From positions 173,220 to 231,388 of the forward strand of contig JADGAV010000006.1 of assembly GCA_015231825.1 (NCBI GenBank): a stretch of 58,169 nt of DNA. The letters run 5' to 3'. A model generated the notes under the pieces. That model was not told where the DNA came from, made no database searches, and worked only from the letters and a program-made list of their open reading frames with translations. A program made the translations under genes and the position numbers. The DNA comes from SAR324 cluster bacterium. Its GTDB lineage: Bacteria > SAR324 > NAC60-12. Shown here piece after piece: positions 18,542-26,558 of the stretch (positions within the stretch are counted from its first letter, which is position 1; the number at the start of each line of letters is the position of its first letter).

Positions 18542-20590
18542 ATGAAAGTAGACCGCCTCCGTTTTTCTCAAAAAAGCTGGACGGTGCTGACAGGGTTCTG
18601 GCTGACCGCTTTGACCTTGGTCGGCTACAGTCGGTCGCTAAAGGGGCCTTTTGTATTTGATGATTTTGTCTTTATTCTCAATAATTCGGCTGTTCAGGAT
18701 CTCCCGTATCTTTTGCGTCAACTGCAGCTTCCTTTTTCTTCAGGACGTGCAGTTTCGCTGCTGAGTTTTTACTGCAACCACCTTTTTGACGGATTTGAAG
18801 TCGAGGGGTATCACTTTTTCAACCTTCTCCTTCACTCGGCAAATTCCTTACTCCTCTTCCTCATGCTCATACGGCTCCAAAATGGCGCCGTCAGGGAAAA
18901 TCATCCAAACGTCCCTTTTTCCGGTTGGGACTCCTTGATTGCTTTTGTGACCGCTTCCCTGTTTGCTGTTCATCCTCTGCTCTCCTCTACGGTCTTATAT
19001 ATCACCCAGCGCAGCAGTCAGCTGGTGACGATGTTTACATTGCTCGCGTTTATGAGTTATCTTCAAGCGAGATGTTTCTCTCCGAAACTTCTTCGATTCT
19101 GGACATGGTCTTTTCTTTGTTTACTCTTCTATTGGCTGGCTTTCAAATCGAAAAATATGGCCTTGACCGGACTGGGGCTTCCTTTGATCCATGAAGGCGT
19201 ATTAGCTACCGCCTCAGGTCGTTTTCGGCAGTTTTTGAAAAGAGGAAGCATAGGAATTTTGATCTTGGGATGGGGAATCGGAACGTATTTTCAGAGCGCG
19301 GATTATCTTCTTAAGGGAAACGCCTTTTTGGGATTCAATTCCGATTCGTTGTGGGGGCCATGGACTCATTTCCAAACGATGACGCGGGTTTTGATGCATT
19401 ATTGGAAGCTCCTCATGTTGCCGCTTCCTCAATGGCTCAGTATTGATCATGATTTTTCAATTTCGCCCGGATATGCCGATCCCTGGGCGATTTCAGCAAT
19501 AGGTGCCCATCTGATCATTATTACCGTCATGGTCCTGTTTGCTCGAAATAAATTTGTGCTGGCCGCCTTGGGAATCGGTTGGTTTTATCTTACTTTGGGA
19601 CCTTATCTTGTGGTCCCGCAAAGAGACCTTTTTGTTGAATACAAACTGTATTTACCCTCCATCGGATATTTTCTGATCACTGCAGATTTATTGAGGATAT
19701 TGACCGATGGTCAGGTAGCCAGAATTTTTCCGCCGGCCGCCTTTGCTATATTTTCCATTGTGATCATTGCGGGAACGGCGGGAATTTGGCAAAGGAGTGC
19801 AGCTTTCAGCTCTGGGGTTGCTTTATGGAAAGACGCGGTTTCCAAAGCACCTGTTAAGGACCGGGCGCTTTATAATTTGGGAAACGAATACTCAAAACTG
19901 GAAGAGAACGGCGTAGCTTTAATCTATTACCAAAAAGCACTGCAGGTGAATATCGCCAACAACCACGCACGATTGAACATGGCACGACTTTATTCACGCA
20001 TGAAACGATACGAAGATGCCTTGGTGACCTATCACCAGATCTTGACAACGTTGAGCAATTATCGGCCTGAAAATCTGGGGAAGATCCCTTTTCAAGCGTT
20101 TTCAGAAGCAGCTCGACTGCATAGTGTGCTGCGGCAATGGGAAAAGGCGATCCCGCTTTTTCACAAAGCAATTGAATGGGACCCTCAGCATTCTAATATT
20201 TATGCGGAACTCGGCCGGGCCTACGCTCAAGTCAGACAGCCGGAAAATGCAATTTTCTTTCTAAACCAGGCGTTAACCCGAAATTCTCAGTCGTTTTTAG
20301 CCCATTACTACCTTGGAGGTTTACTGGGACAGATGGGAAAGCCGGAGGCGGCCCTAAAACATTTGCGTATCGTGACCCAACTCGAACCTGAAAATCCGGA
20401 CCATTTCAATAATTTGGGAATTGTCTACCGGATGCTGGGCAATTACCACTCGGCACAAAAGGTGTTTCGACAAGCTCTCAAACTCAACCCGAACCATCCT
20501 CAAGCACAGGAAAATTTGATCTCAGTCATTCAGCTTCTTCCTGTTTTGAAAAAAATTGATCCGGCGATTCAGATTTCTTTAATAAAATGA
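18542..20590 (+). CDS. TMTC-like membrane protein with C-terminal TPRs
   Basis: The 682-residue protein combines a GT-C-like membrane half with a TPR half, as in TMTC/O-mannosyltransferase-type proteins. The N-terminal loop has FVFDD (about residue 37), matching the acidic motif of dolichol/undecaprenyl-phosphate-sugar-dependent transferases. It is followed by about ten hydrophobic segments up to residue 425. TPR motifs start near residue 435 (ALYNLGNEYSKLEENGVAL) and continue to 660. Such enzymes sit in the inner membrane and glycosylate Ser/Thr of exported proteins. The Thr-rich and Ig-containing neighbours upstream are attractive acceptors, but this is inference. A related protein lies at 26559-28592 on the other strand. 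The AAGGAT upstream is unusually close to the ATG. Confidence 0.75.
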   Translation: MKVDRLRFSQKSWTVLTGFWLTALTLVGYSRSLKGPFVFDDFVFILNNSAVQDLPYLLRQLQLPFSSGRAVSLLSFYCNHLFDGFEVEGYHFFNLLLHSANSLLLFLMLIRLQNGAVRENHPNVPFSGWDSLIAFVTASLFAVHPLLSSTVLYITQRSSQLVTMFTLLAFMSYLQARCFSPKLLRFWTWSFLCLLFYWLAFKSKNMALTGLGLPLIHEGVLATASGRFRQFLKRGSIGILILGWGIGTYFQSADYLLKGNAFLGFNSDSLWGPWTHFQTMTRVLMHYWKLLMLPLPQWLSIDHDFSISPGYADPWAISAIGAHLIIITVMVLFARNKFVLAALGIGWFYLTLGPYLVVPQRDLFVEYKLYLPSIGYFLITADLLRILTDGQVARIFPPAAFAIFSIVIIAGTAGIWQRSAAFSSGVALWKDAVSKAPVKDRALYNLGNEYSKLEENGVALIYYQKALQVNIANNHARLNMARLYSRMKRYEDALVTYHQILTTLSNYRPENLGKIPFQAFSEAARLHSVLRQWEKAIPLFHKAIEWDPQHSNIYAELGRAYAQVRQPENAIFFLNQALTRNSQSFLAHYYLGGLLGQMGKPEAALKHLRIVTQLEPENPDHFNNLGIVYRMLGNYHSAQKVFRQALKLNPNHPQAQENLISVIQLLPVLKKIDPAIQISLIK

Positions 20591-20899
20591 AGGCAGGCGG
20601 AATTCTGCAATTTATTTTCTCAGCAAGCTCACGTTACTGCGAGACCTCCTCTGCAAGAAGGCTTTCTTTCCGGGGAGGCCCAGTCTTCCAGGAAGGGGTT
20701 GCTTTCGCCAAAGAAAGCACAAGGCTCTCTCGATTGTGGAGATCTGAATCCATCATGCATATTCAACTTCTGTGTTTCGATTGTCCTGTTGAAAGCAGGT
20801 ATTCTGAAAAACATAAGAGGTCTGCCAAAATGAAAATGATCTGATTTTTTCGGCCGTGACAGATCTTTATAAGGAAAATCAAAGGGAGAAGAAGGCATA
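20591..20899. other. Intergenic stretch, possibly a dispersed repeat
   Basis: Frames are open on both strands here (20587-20844 plus, 20629-20937 minus), but neither has a family signature or ribosome-binding site, and they overlap each other. The GC-rich core near 20640-20720 looks like a repeated non-coding element rather than a gene; copy number elsewhere cannot be seen. The RBS of the next gene (GGGAGAAGAAGG) lies at the right edge. Confidence 0.35.
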
Positions 20900-22903
20900 A
20901 TGAGAATTAATTCTGAATCTATTTTTCGGAAAATCACCTTCTTTGCGAGTCTCCTCTTCGTGGTGTCAGGGTGTTCTTATTTCTCTTCCCCGCAAGATGA
21001 ATATTTCAACTCAATCCCCATTTTAGGGGTTGTAAACAGCCGAGACAAACAAAATAAATACGAAGGAGAATTGATCTCACTCCAATTGAAGACAAACAGG
21101 GGGCAGGGCCGTGTTTTTGTCAGCCTCCAGACCTATCATGAACTTGATACACAAATTGCATTTAAAAATGCCCATGACACGGCCTGTTATTCTTATGATT
21201 TGCCCTGTGATCAGTATGATTTTCATTATGCCTTTTCATCAGGAAAAAGCAATATTATCAAAGGGCAGAGCGGATCATCGGCGCTGGGGTTTTTATTGCT
21301 CAAGACCCTCAGACAGGAAACGATTGACCCGAAGATCGTGATGACAGGGACCCTTTATCCGGGAGGAATTGTCGGCCTGGTCGGAGGAATTGACGAAAAA
21401 ATTGAACTGGCTCAGACCCATGGATTTAAAAAAATATTCATTCCTCAAAATGCTGTTTGTGAAAAAAAAGCGTTTTGTAGCAACTTTCGTCTGAATCATC
21501 AAAAATGTGTCATCAGTACTGATTTTTTGGACGAAACCAACCAAATACGAAAAACCTCAGAAACAGCGATACGGTGTCCTCGTACAATTTCTCCGACTAA
21601 TTACCCAATCGATTTTTCTGATTGTTCAATCAGGCCTGAAAATGTCCCTGACACTTACAGTATTTTTTGCACCGAGTCCCTCAAACATTCGTCTTTTTCC
21701 CTGCAATATCAAAATTGTCGGATTGTCTGCAAAAAAGAGCCGGGTCAGTGTTCTATCCGATGCGATAATCCGGCAGTAAAAGATTTTATAAAAATCAAAA
21801 AAATTATTTCGCTTGATGAAATACTGAATCATGAAAAAATGCCTGAACTTCCTGCGGTGAATGATCAACAATACCAGAAATCGATGAAACAGCTTTCTCA
21901 GGCTTTGTGTGAAAGAAAAGAGCGGTATGAAGCCAGTCTCCTCCCCAAACTTCCTGACAAGGAAGATTCAGATTCGCTTCACAATAATCAATTTTTTGCA
22001 CGTTATAAACAATATCAGGCTGAAAATATAAAAATCAAAAATTCAAGTTTCCGCTCTTTTTACTCATTGGGGAACACCTGCTTCCAGCAAAGCGTTTATC
22101 TGCAAACCGCCCTGTTCTTTCAGAAATACGCAGATCATCCTTTTCCTGATCATAGCTTCAGTCGATTGATACGGCAAAAGAGTCAGGAAATTTCAAACCG
22201 GCTGCTTCGATTGGAGTTGGGAAACTATTTTGAGAAAAATATCCGGACGAAAAGTGATTTGCAAATCTTCCTCATTGTTAATGACCGAAGACATGAAATC
22301 ATGCAGTTGATCGAAACATTAAACAAGCTCTCAGTAAATTCCTCACGGAAAAATCTGTACAAGATCAGTGAGACTTATGCCGGTATTCTGGAAAAAACGC
22401 ACAGCCTGGAATTGTGGGAAGGTCTTCTCCGGCATCGGGGAAAGCCACATGCTGTTAAGAAGGAGAACATGAGATCCGCATGCCGTGCGATCAATCAGGC
22501 TATGCATATCAAAACTTCTGCAAAAAAGTGGTTTCACCTCTCTGGCCTTCGAGATAGAATCCACTTGCAGAAAAAATTTTCCAATCCGGATGCCAATCCC
22601 TTTGTTTGCTTCTATAAAGGAATGGAGTTGGAAGCGGAAATGAATGCGGCTTTAAATTTTGTTAAGCTTAGACCATTCGAAAAAAAAAATTATATTAAAA
22701 AGTTTCTTGAGATCACCCTGTCCCGGATCAAAAAGTTTTCAGAAAAAGATGAATTTCTTCTGCTGCCTTACATGTATTACGAACATGCTAAACAACTTTT
22801 TGAAATGGATGAACTTGAAGATTCTTTTAGATTTGCCCAGAAAGCAATCAGTTTTTCTGTAATGGACATCTATTTCAGCAGGATGTCTTCAACACGAAAT
22901 TAA
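20900..22903 (+). CDS. Lipoprotein with Lon-type (S16) protease domain, no ATPase
   Basis: The 667-residue product starts with an export signal ending VVSGC, a good lipobox. Residues about 65-185 match the proteolytic domain of Lon (peptidase S16): GQSGSSALGF carries the presumed nucleophile Ser127 (GSSA aligns with GPSA of Lon), and MTGTLYPGGIVGLVGGIDEK carries Lys167, the partner of the Ser-Lys dyad. No AAA+ module is present, so folded proteins could not be unfolded with ATP, as expected outside the cytoplasm. Archaeal S16-like secreted proteases (COG1750 type) are the nearest known analogue. The remaining 480 residues are Cys-containing then helical, of unknown function. An RBS GGGAGAAGAAGG precedes ATG. 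Position after the surface cluster suggests processing of surface proteins. Confidence 0.75.
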   Translation: MRINSESIFRKITFFASLLFVVSGCSYFSSPQDEYFNSIPILGVVNSRDKQNKYEGELISLQLKTNRGQGRVFVSLQTYHELDTQIAFKNAHDTACYSYDLPCDQYDFHYAFSSGKSNIIKGQSGSSALGFLLLKTLRQETIDPKIVMTGTLYPGGIVGLVGGIDEKIELAQTHGFKKIFIPQNAVCEKKAFCSNFRLNHQKCVISTDFLDETNQIRKTSETAIRCPRTISPTNYPIDFSDCSIRPENVPDTYSIFCTESLKHSSFSLQYQNCRIVCKKEPGQCSIRCDNPAVKDFIKIKKIISLDEILNHEKMPELPAVNDQQYQKSMKQLSQALCERKERYEASLLPKLPDKEDSDSLHNNQFFARYKQYQAENIKIKNSSFRSFYSLGNTCFQQSVYLQTALFFQKYADHPFPDHSFSRLIRQKSQEISNRLLRLELGNYFEKNIRTKSDLQIFLIVNDRRHEIMQLIETLNKLSVNSSRKNLYKISETYAGILEKTHSLELWEGLLRHRGKPHAVKKENMRSACRAINQAMHIKTSAKKWFHLSGLRDRIHLQKKFSNPDANPFVCFYKGMELEAEMNAALNFVKLRPFEKKNYIKKFLEITLSRIKKFSEKDEFLLLPYMYYEHAKQLFEMDELEDSFRFAQKAISFSVMDIYFSRMSSTRN

Positions 22904-23144
22904 TTTTAATGCTTCCTTTTGCCTTCTCGGTCCATTTCACTGAAATTTACTGAAAAGAGGGAAGACGGACCAACTCCATTAACTCAAGTCAGGCAATGCA
23001 AGCACAGTAGTGAAGATCACAAAATGACGACATGTTTGAAGATTCAACGCTACAAGACGTCCTGTCAAACAAAAGAACAGATCGACGTGGCCCCACATCC
23101 CGCAACGAACAATAATCGATTAAAGTTTCCGAACCAAAGTTAAC
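22904..23144. other. Intergenic stretch between protease gene and lyase remnant
   Basis: No recognisable gene or strong hairpin is visible. A 74-codon frame at 22919-23143 has no features of a real gene. The right edge marks where similarity to the intact lyase gene begins. Confidence 0.4.
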
Positions 23145-23392
23145 GACTGCATCGCTTTGGTGTGATCTGGTCCTCAAGATGAAAAGCAGCGACACCGGTC
23201 CGTTCGAATTCACGCACGATGCGAGCTACATTGAGTGCATTGCCCTAACCGGTATCGGCATCTGCTATGACAGGTATGGCCACCGCATCACAAACTCTGG
23301 CAATTGCGGCCCGGTTCTAATCCATCGTCATTGTCAAACCGAGATCTGGAAATCCGTAACTGCGGGACATACCTCCATCTGTTAGGTACACT
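23145..23392 (-). pseudogene. Fragment of PEP-mutase/isocitrate-lyase family gene
   Basis: This segment is clearly similar (roughly nine bases in ten) to 943-1187 inside the intact lyase gene and covers codons of about residues 39-120. The catalytic DTGYGN codons read DTG-stop-GN because of TAG (CTA on the plus strand at 23245-23247). A 3-bp insertion adds one codon near the GLMTMD position. The first 38 and last 170 codons are missing. It ends exactly where the 263-bp repeat begins, which points to a junction formed by recombination. Confidence 0.9.
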
Positions 23393-23655
23393 AATGGTTC
23401 AGTCTTCTTATTCCATGCCGACTTTCCGGCTAAATTCGTAGACAAGCAATAGGAGAAGAAGCGAATTTACAATGAAGACAAGATTGCAACGTCCATTTTC
23501 CTGAATCCTTTGTCCCGAAGGGGAATCAGCTTTTTGTATTCAAGGCTTTCAAAGGACTTTTGAATATCTTCTTCGGTTTCAAAATTCATTACAAGTAGCA
23601 TTCCAAAGTTTAACTCTCCGATAACGGGCTTCTTTGTTTTACCGCTAATAACTAT
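23393..23655. repeat. 263-bp long direct repeat, copy B
   Basis: Identical as read to 1565-1827 and in the same orientation, about 21.8 kb away. Here it lies within an intact DUF1330 gene, so this is more likely the donor or parental arrangement for that gene. Homologous recombination between the copies could delete or invert-exchange the intervening 21.8 kb, which contains the whole surface-protein cluster. Confidence 0.95.
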
Positions 23656-23772
23656 TTCTCCTCCGTGCTCCTTCAAGATGGGAACAACCCGAGAAAGGTA
23701 AGTTTGCATCTCCTCGATTGCTTGCGGATTGGGAATTGCTGTTACGACCATCGTTGTTTTTGATTTTGACAT
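23467..23772 (-). CDS. DUF1330 family protein
   Basis: The 101-residue protein is a DUF1330 member of the dimeric alpha/beta-barrel (ABM-like) superfamily: an opening strand TTMVVTAIPNP, a helix AIEEMQTYLSRVVPILKEHGG, strands EIVISGK and GMLLVMNFE, and a second helix EEDIQKSFESLEYKKLIP. The biochemical role of the family is unsettled. ATG at 23772 follows GGAGAAACC, a good RBS. Its last 62 codons are identical to the truncated copy at 1639-1827. In both places it lies next to a lyase gene or fragment on the same strand, suggesting an ancestral two-gene unit. Confidence 0.85.
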   Translation of the reverse strand: MSKSKTTMVVTAIPNPQAIEEMQTYLSRVVPILKEHGGEIVISGKTKKPVIGELNFGMLLVMNFETEEDIQKSFESLEYKKLIPLRDKGFRKMDVAILSSL

Positions 23773-23885
23773 GGTTTCTCCAATTTGAGTTTTAATTCAT
23801 GAATTCGTTCATGAGACAATGAATGGGATCAATCAATTTTCCATTCGGCTACACGACAAAGAAATAAAAAATTCTCCTGAAACAT

Positions 23886-24623
23886 TTACTTTTCTAAATA
23901 AGATACGACCTGCTCGTAGGCATTGGAGTGGAGTCCGACATGACCATCTGCAATTCGCTCAAAGGTATATTCTAAAACCTTAGAAACGTTGTCATGCACC
24001 GCTTCATAGTCATCGTAAGTCGGTTCCGGAATCTCGTTTACGTGGTCACCGCGACCCACAATCGTATCGCCGGTAAAGAGCACATCTTTCCAAAGATACA
24101 TTGTACTTCCTCGAGTGTGGCCCGGGACATGAATTGCTTGGAAGATTTCTCCATCGATTTCGATACTCTCCCCATCAGCGAGTTCTTTCAATAGCGGAGG
24201 TGAATACGGCTCATGACCCACCAGTGAATTCGTGATCCTGGCCATCCACCCTCCGGCTTCAATTTCACCTCTGACAAGAGGTCCTTCTCCCGGACCTATG
24301 TATACGGGGACATCAGGAAATAGAGGCAGTCCCCCTGTATGATCAAAATGTCCGTGAGTGATAAAAATGGCGTGAACCTGCCGATCAGCGAGTTCTTTTT
24401 TTAAAGCATATCCTTTTTCTTCCCATCCTGAATCGACCAACACAACCCCGGTCTTGGTTGGGATGAACCAGGTGAATGAACCACCTGCATCAATGCCAAT
24501 GATGTTATTTCCGTCAATTCTATCTGCTTGTGGAGAAGGCATCCGGGTCAAAAAGCACCCGGAATGTCCAAAAACACAAATCGTAATGACCATGATCCAG
24601 TAAATTTTCTTTCTGTTTTCCAT
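23886..24623 (-). CDS. MBL-fold metallo-hydrolase lipoprotein
   Basis: The 245-residue enzyme has the metallo-beta-lactamase fold: THGHFDHTGG (HxHxDH zinc motif, about residue 90), a later His in HVPGHTRGSTMY, and Asp in LFTGDTIVG. The N-terminus (MENRKKIYWIMVITICVFG) ends in a lipobox HSGC, placing the enzyme in the envelope. ATG 24623 is chosen over the upstream TTG because it follows AAGGGAAAC and yields a proper signal peptide. The family includes glyoxalase II-like, lactonase and other hydrolases, and the substrate is not predictable. It lies downstream of a TetR gene whose palindromic operator recurs in this gene's promoter, so it is probably induced by a small molecule. Confidence 0.85.
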   Translation of the reverse strand: MENRKKIYWIMVITICVFGHSGCFLTRMPSPQADRIDGNNIIGIDAGGSFTWFIPTKTGVVLVDSGWEEKGYALKKELADRQVHAIFITHGHFDHTGGLPLFPDVPVYIGPGEGPLVRGEIEAGGWMARITNSLVGHEPYSPPLLKELADGESIEIDGEIFQAIHVPGHTRGSTMYLWKDVLFTGDTIVGRGDHVNEIPEPTYDDYEAVHDNVSKVLEYTFERIADGHVGLHSNAYEQVVSYLEK

Positions 24624-24670
24624 CCAGTTTCCCTTTCTTGTATAAGAAATTGACAAGCTGTTGTTGACAT
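24548..24670 (-). CDS. Possible leader peptide overlapping the MBL gene start
   Basis: A 40-codon frame starts at ATG 24670, six bases after GGGGAGG, the strongest ribosome-binding site in this promoter region. It ends at TGA 24548-24550, inside the MBL gene and in another frame. Translation through the MBL start could couple or modulate expression. The peptide (MSTTACQFLIQERETG...) has no recognisable features, so this may be chance. Confidence 0.25.
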   Translation of the reverse strand: MSTTACQFLIQERETGWKTERKFTGSWSLRFVFLDIPGAF

Positions 24671-24748
24671 AGTCATCCTCCCCGGAAAAATTTTTTACTG
24701 GGCAGGGGAACGACTGATTCTCATTTGAGCGAGCCTTATTTTAAAAAC

Positions 24749-24764
24749 TGGACTCGTGGGTCCA
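24749..24764. promoter_or_regulatory. TetR-type operator in the MBL gene promoter
   Basis: TGGACT-CGTG-GGTCCA is a near-perfect inverted repeat, matching the operator before the TetR gene. Read on the minus strand, a promoter TTGGAC - 16 bp - TAAAAT overlaps it, so a bound repressor would cover the -35 box and spacer. Confidence 0.7.
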
Positions 24765-24786
24765 AAAAAAGTCAAAAAAAATCTTG

Positions 24787-25359
24787 TCAGAGAACACTCA
24801 AGATGATCTTTACTATTTTTTCCAAAGATTCACGTTCTGGATTCGATTTTGACATGACCGAGAGTCCATTGCTGCTACTCAAGAAAAATTTTGCTAAAGC
24901 CTCTGCCTGATGATTTTTGGAAACTAATCCTTGCTCTTGAGCTTTTACCAGACCTTTGGATATCACATTCTCTATTCTTTGAAATCCTTGCCGCACCAGT
25001 GCTTCAACCTCCGTATCGTGTGGAGATAACTCGATGGCACTGTTGACAATAAAGCAACCCCGACGATTTTTGATAGCCAGAGCATCAAGATGCCGCTTGA
25101 ACATCAAATCAAGAGCGACAGGAAAGTCGTTGCCCTCAAAAATTTTCCGGTAAACGCTTACCCTTTGGTCGATAAAAGTCTGCAGGCATTCGAGGTAGAG
25201 CTTTTTTTTGCTTTGAAATGTATTGTAGAGACTGCTTTTGCTCAGCTTCATTTCTGTAATCAATTGCATTGGAGTCGTTGCTTGGCACCCTTGAATCCAA
25301 AACAATGTCATCGCTGAATCAATCACGTCCTCTCTTTCAAATTCTTGTTTTCTAGCCAT
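24787..25359 (-). CDS. TetR/AcrR family transcriptional repressor
   Basis: The 190-residue protein has an N-terminal TetR helix-turn-helix (about residues 10-55: VIDSAMTLFWIQGCQAT, then MQLITEMKLSKSSLYNTFQSK) and a C-terminal ligand/dimerisation region with the RGCFIVNSAIEL motif common in AcuR/NemR-like members. ATG 25359 follows AAAAAAGAGAGGTC, a strong RBS. Inverted repeats with half-site TGGACT lie before this gene (25404-25419) and before the MBL gene just downstream (24749-24764), which suggests autorepression and control of the MBL lipoprotein. Members of this subgroup often sense electrophiles or small acids; the ligand here is unknown. Confidence 0.92.
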   Translation of the reverse strand: MARKQEFEREDVIDSAMTLFWIQGCQATTPMQLITEMKLSKSSLYNTFQSKKKLYLECLQTFIDQRVSVYRKIFEGNDFPVALDLMFKRHLDALAIKNRRGCFIVNSAIELSPHDTEVEALVRQGFQRIENVISKGLVKAQEQGLVSKNHQAEALAKFFLSSSNGLSVMSKSNPERESLEKIVKIILSVL

Positions 25360-25403
25360 GACCTCTCTTTTTTAAAATAAGTACCGATATCAAATATCTT
25401 TTA

Positions 25404-25419
25404 TGGACTCATAAGTCCA
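25404..25419. promoter_or_regulatory. Autoregulatory TetR-type operator
   Basis: TGGACT-CATA-AGTCCA is a perfect 6-bp inverted repeat with a 4-bp spacer, 45 bases before the TetR start. On the minus strand CTGGAC - 16 bp - GATATT gives a weak promoter whose spacing relative to the operator matches that at the MBL gene. Confidence 0.75.
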
Positions 25420-25537
25420 GTAAATATTTCATACCGTTTGTAAAAATGCGTTTTCTCAATTCATAAGGTCGAGCATTTATATGGCTTTAGGTAAGCATTT
25501 ATTGTTGAAATCAGGCGAATGCAGGCCCTTTGGAGGT

Positions 25538-25612
25538 AAAGACCGGGAGCAATGATACCGATTCTATCACTCCGGTCTTTGTTGGCCTGAAAAAATAAAT
25601 CTGTCCCCTTTT
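25538..25612. repeat. REP-like hairpin element with GGGGACAGATTT box
   Basis: On the plus strand AAAGACCGGGAG (from 25538) pairs with CTCCGGTCTTT (25570-25580), with an inner stem TGATA/TATCA. On the minus strand it is preceded by AAAAGGGGACAGATTTATT, a word I associate with REP-type elements mobilised by tyrosine (RAYT/Y1) transposases; no transposase is present in the window. The element touches the stop codon of the Rap1a-like gene and may also act as a terminator for it. Confidence 0.6.
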
Positions 25613-25871
25613 ATACAATTTTTATAAAAACTTCTTTATCAACAGTGGACGGAGGGCATAAAGCGCCTTCACTCGTCAAAGCATCCAGACTGCCCATCAA
25701 GTATCCCAATCCCATTCCCAGGGTGACGGGCTTACTTTTTTGACCTTTCATTTCCTTTTCGACTTCAAGCAGACTGAGGTATAGGTTATTTCCATCAACC
25801 ATTGGATTGCCGTATATTCCGCGCATTCCCATTATGGTTAGAAACATACTAGCCAAGATCACTTTCTTCAT
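25611..25871 (-). CDS. Rap1a/Tai immunity-like protein, C-terminally shortened
   Basis: The 86-residue product has a signal peptide (MKKVILASMFLTIMG) and a short mature part with GLGYLMGSLDALTSEGALCPPSTV, the conserved centre of Rap1a/Tai-like immunity domains (periplasmic proteins that neutralise amidase effectors in some bacteria; elsewhere of unknown role). Family members usually run 30-40 residues past this Cys-Pro motif; here the frame stops at FIKIV just where the REP-like element begins, so the gene looks truncated. The start at 25871 is preferred to the frame opening at 26003 because AGAAGGGCC lies upstream and a clean signal peptide results. No matching toxin gene is nearby. Confidence 0.6.
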   Translation of the reverse strand: MKKVILASMFLTIMGMRGIYGNPMVDGNNLYLSLLEVEKEMKGQKSKPVTLGMGLGYLMGSLDALTSEGALCPPSTVDKEVFIKIV

Positions 25872-26040
25872 ATTCGGCCCTTCTGATTCAAAAAAAAAAC
25901 TGCAATGTTCTGCAGGATATTGACGTTTTTCCTGCCCATCAATGCAGAAAACTTCTCGATCCTTCAGGAAAAAATCTTCATTGGAATCCCGCTTTGCTTC
26001 CATAAATTCCTTCTCTCTTTAAAAACAGCATGGATAATGC

Positions 26041-26379
26041 TTATCTCAGTTGTCTCTGAATCCATTGAAAATAGTTCATACTTCCTCCTGTAACAGGAAT
26101 CGTTAAAATGCCGGGCAATTCATAGGAGTGGAGCGATTTAATGGTCTCTTCAAGACTTTCGTACAGAGGTTCACTGCTTTTCAGGAGACAGATCCATTCT
26201 TCCGCATTTTCAATTTTTCCTTTCCATCTGAAGGTACTTTTTACAGGACCGATTATTTGTGCTGCCGCTGCAAAATGATTGTGAATTGCCGCATCAGCAA
26301 TTTTCTGGGCTTCTTCTGCTGATGACGTGTTGGTTAGAACCAGTAGTAATTTTGTATCATTTTTGAATTCGTCATTCAT
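26041..26379 (-). CDS. cutA: CutA-like divalent cation tolerance protein
   Basis: The 112-residue protein matches the trimeric CutA1 family along its length: LLLVLTNTSSAEEAQKIADA, the STFRWKGKIENAEEWICLLKS block, ELPGILTIPVTGGSMNYFQWI. CutA forms a very stable cytoplasmic trimer linked to copper/divalent cation tolerance. The usual LAACV segment reads FAAAAQI, so the often conserved Cys is lost, which may weaken metal binding at that site. It stands alone, with the Rap1a-like gene downstream on the same strand and a divergent-free gap to the TMTC-like gene. Confidence 0.9.
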   Translation of the reverse strand: MNDEFKNDTKLLLVLTNTSSAEEAQKIADAAIHNHFAAAAQIIGPVKSTFRWKGKIENAEEWICLLKSSEPLYESLEETIKSLHSYELPGILTIPVTGGSMNYFQWIQRQLR

Positions 26380-26558
26380 TTTATTCCGTTTTGGAATTCT
26401 GAAACAAAGGGAGTCAGATGTTGATATTATTTTGGAAAAGCGCTTATTTCTGTATAATCCAGGAACGAATTTTAAATTACTAAAAACCGGTCAAACTGGG
26501 CCCGGTCGAGCAACGACGGCAACGAAAGTTTTGCGATCTTCCATGGAAGAAGACCTCT

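Noticed and set aside
20587..20937. Frames on both strands after the TMTC-like gene
   Set aside because: No RBS or domains, mutual overlap; treated as intergenic and possibly repeated DNA.
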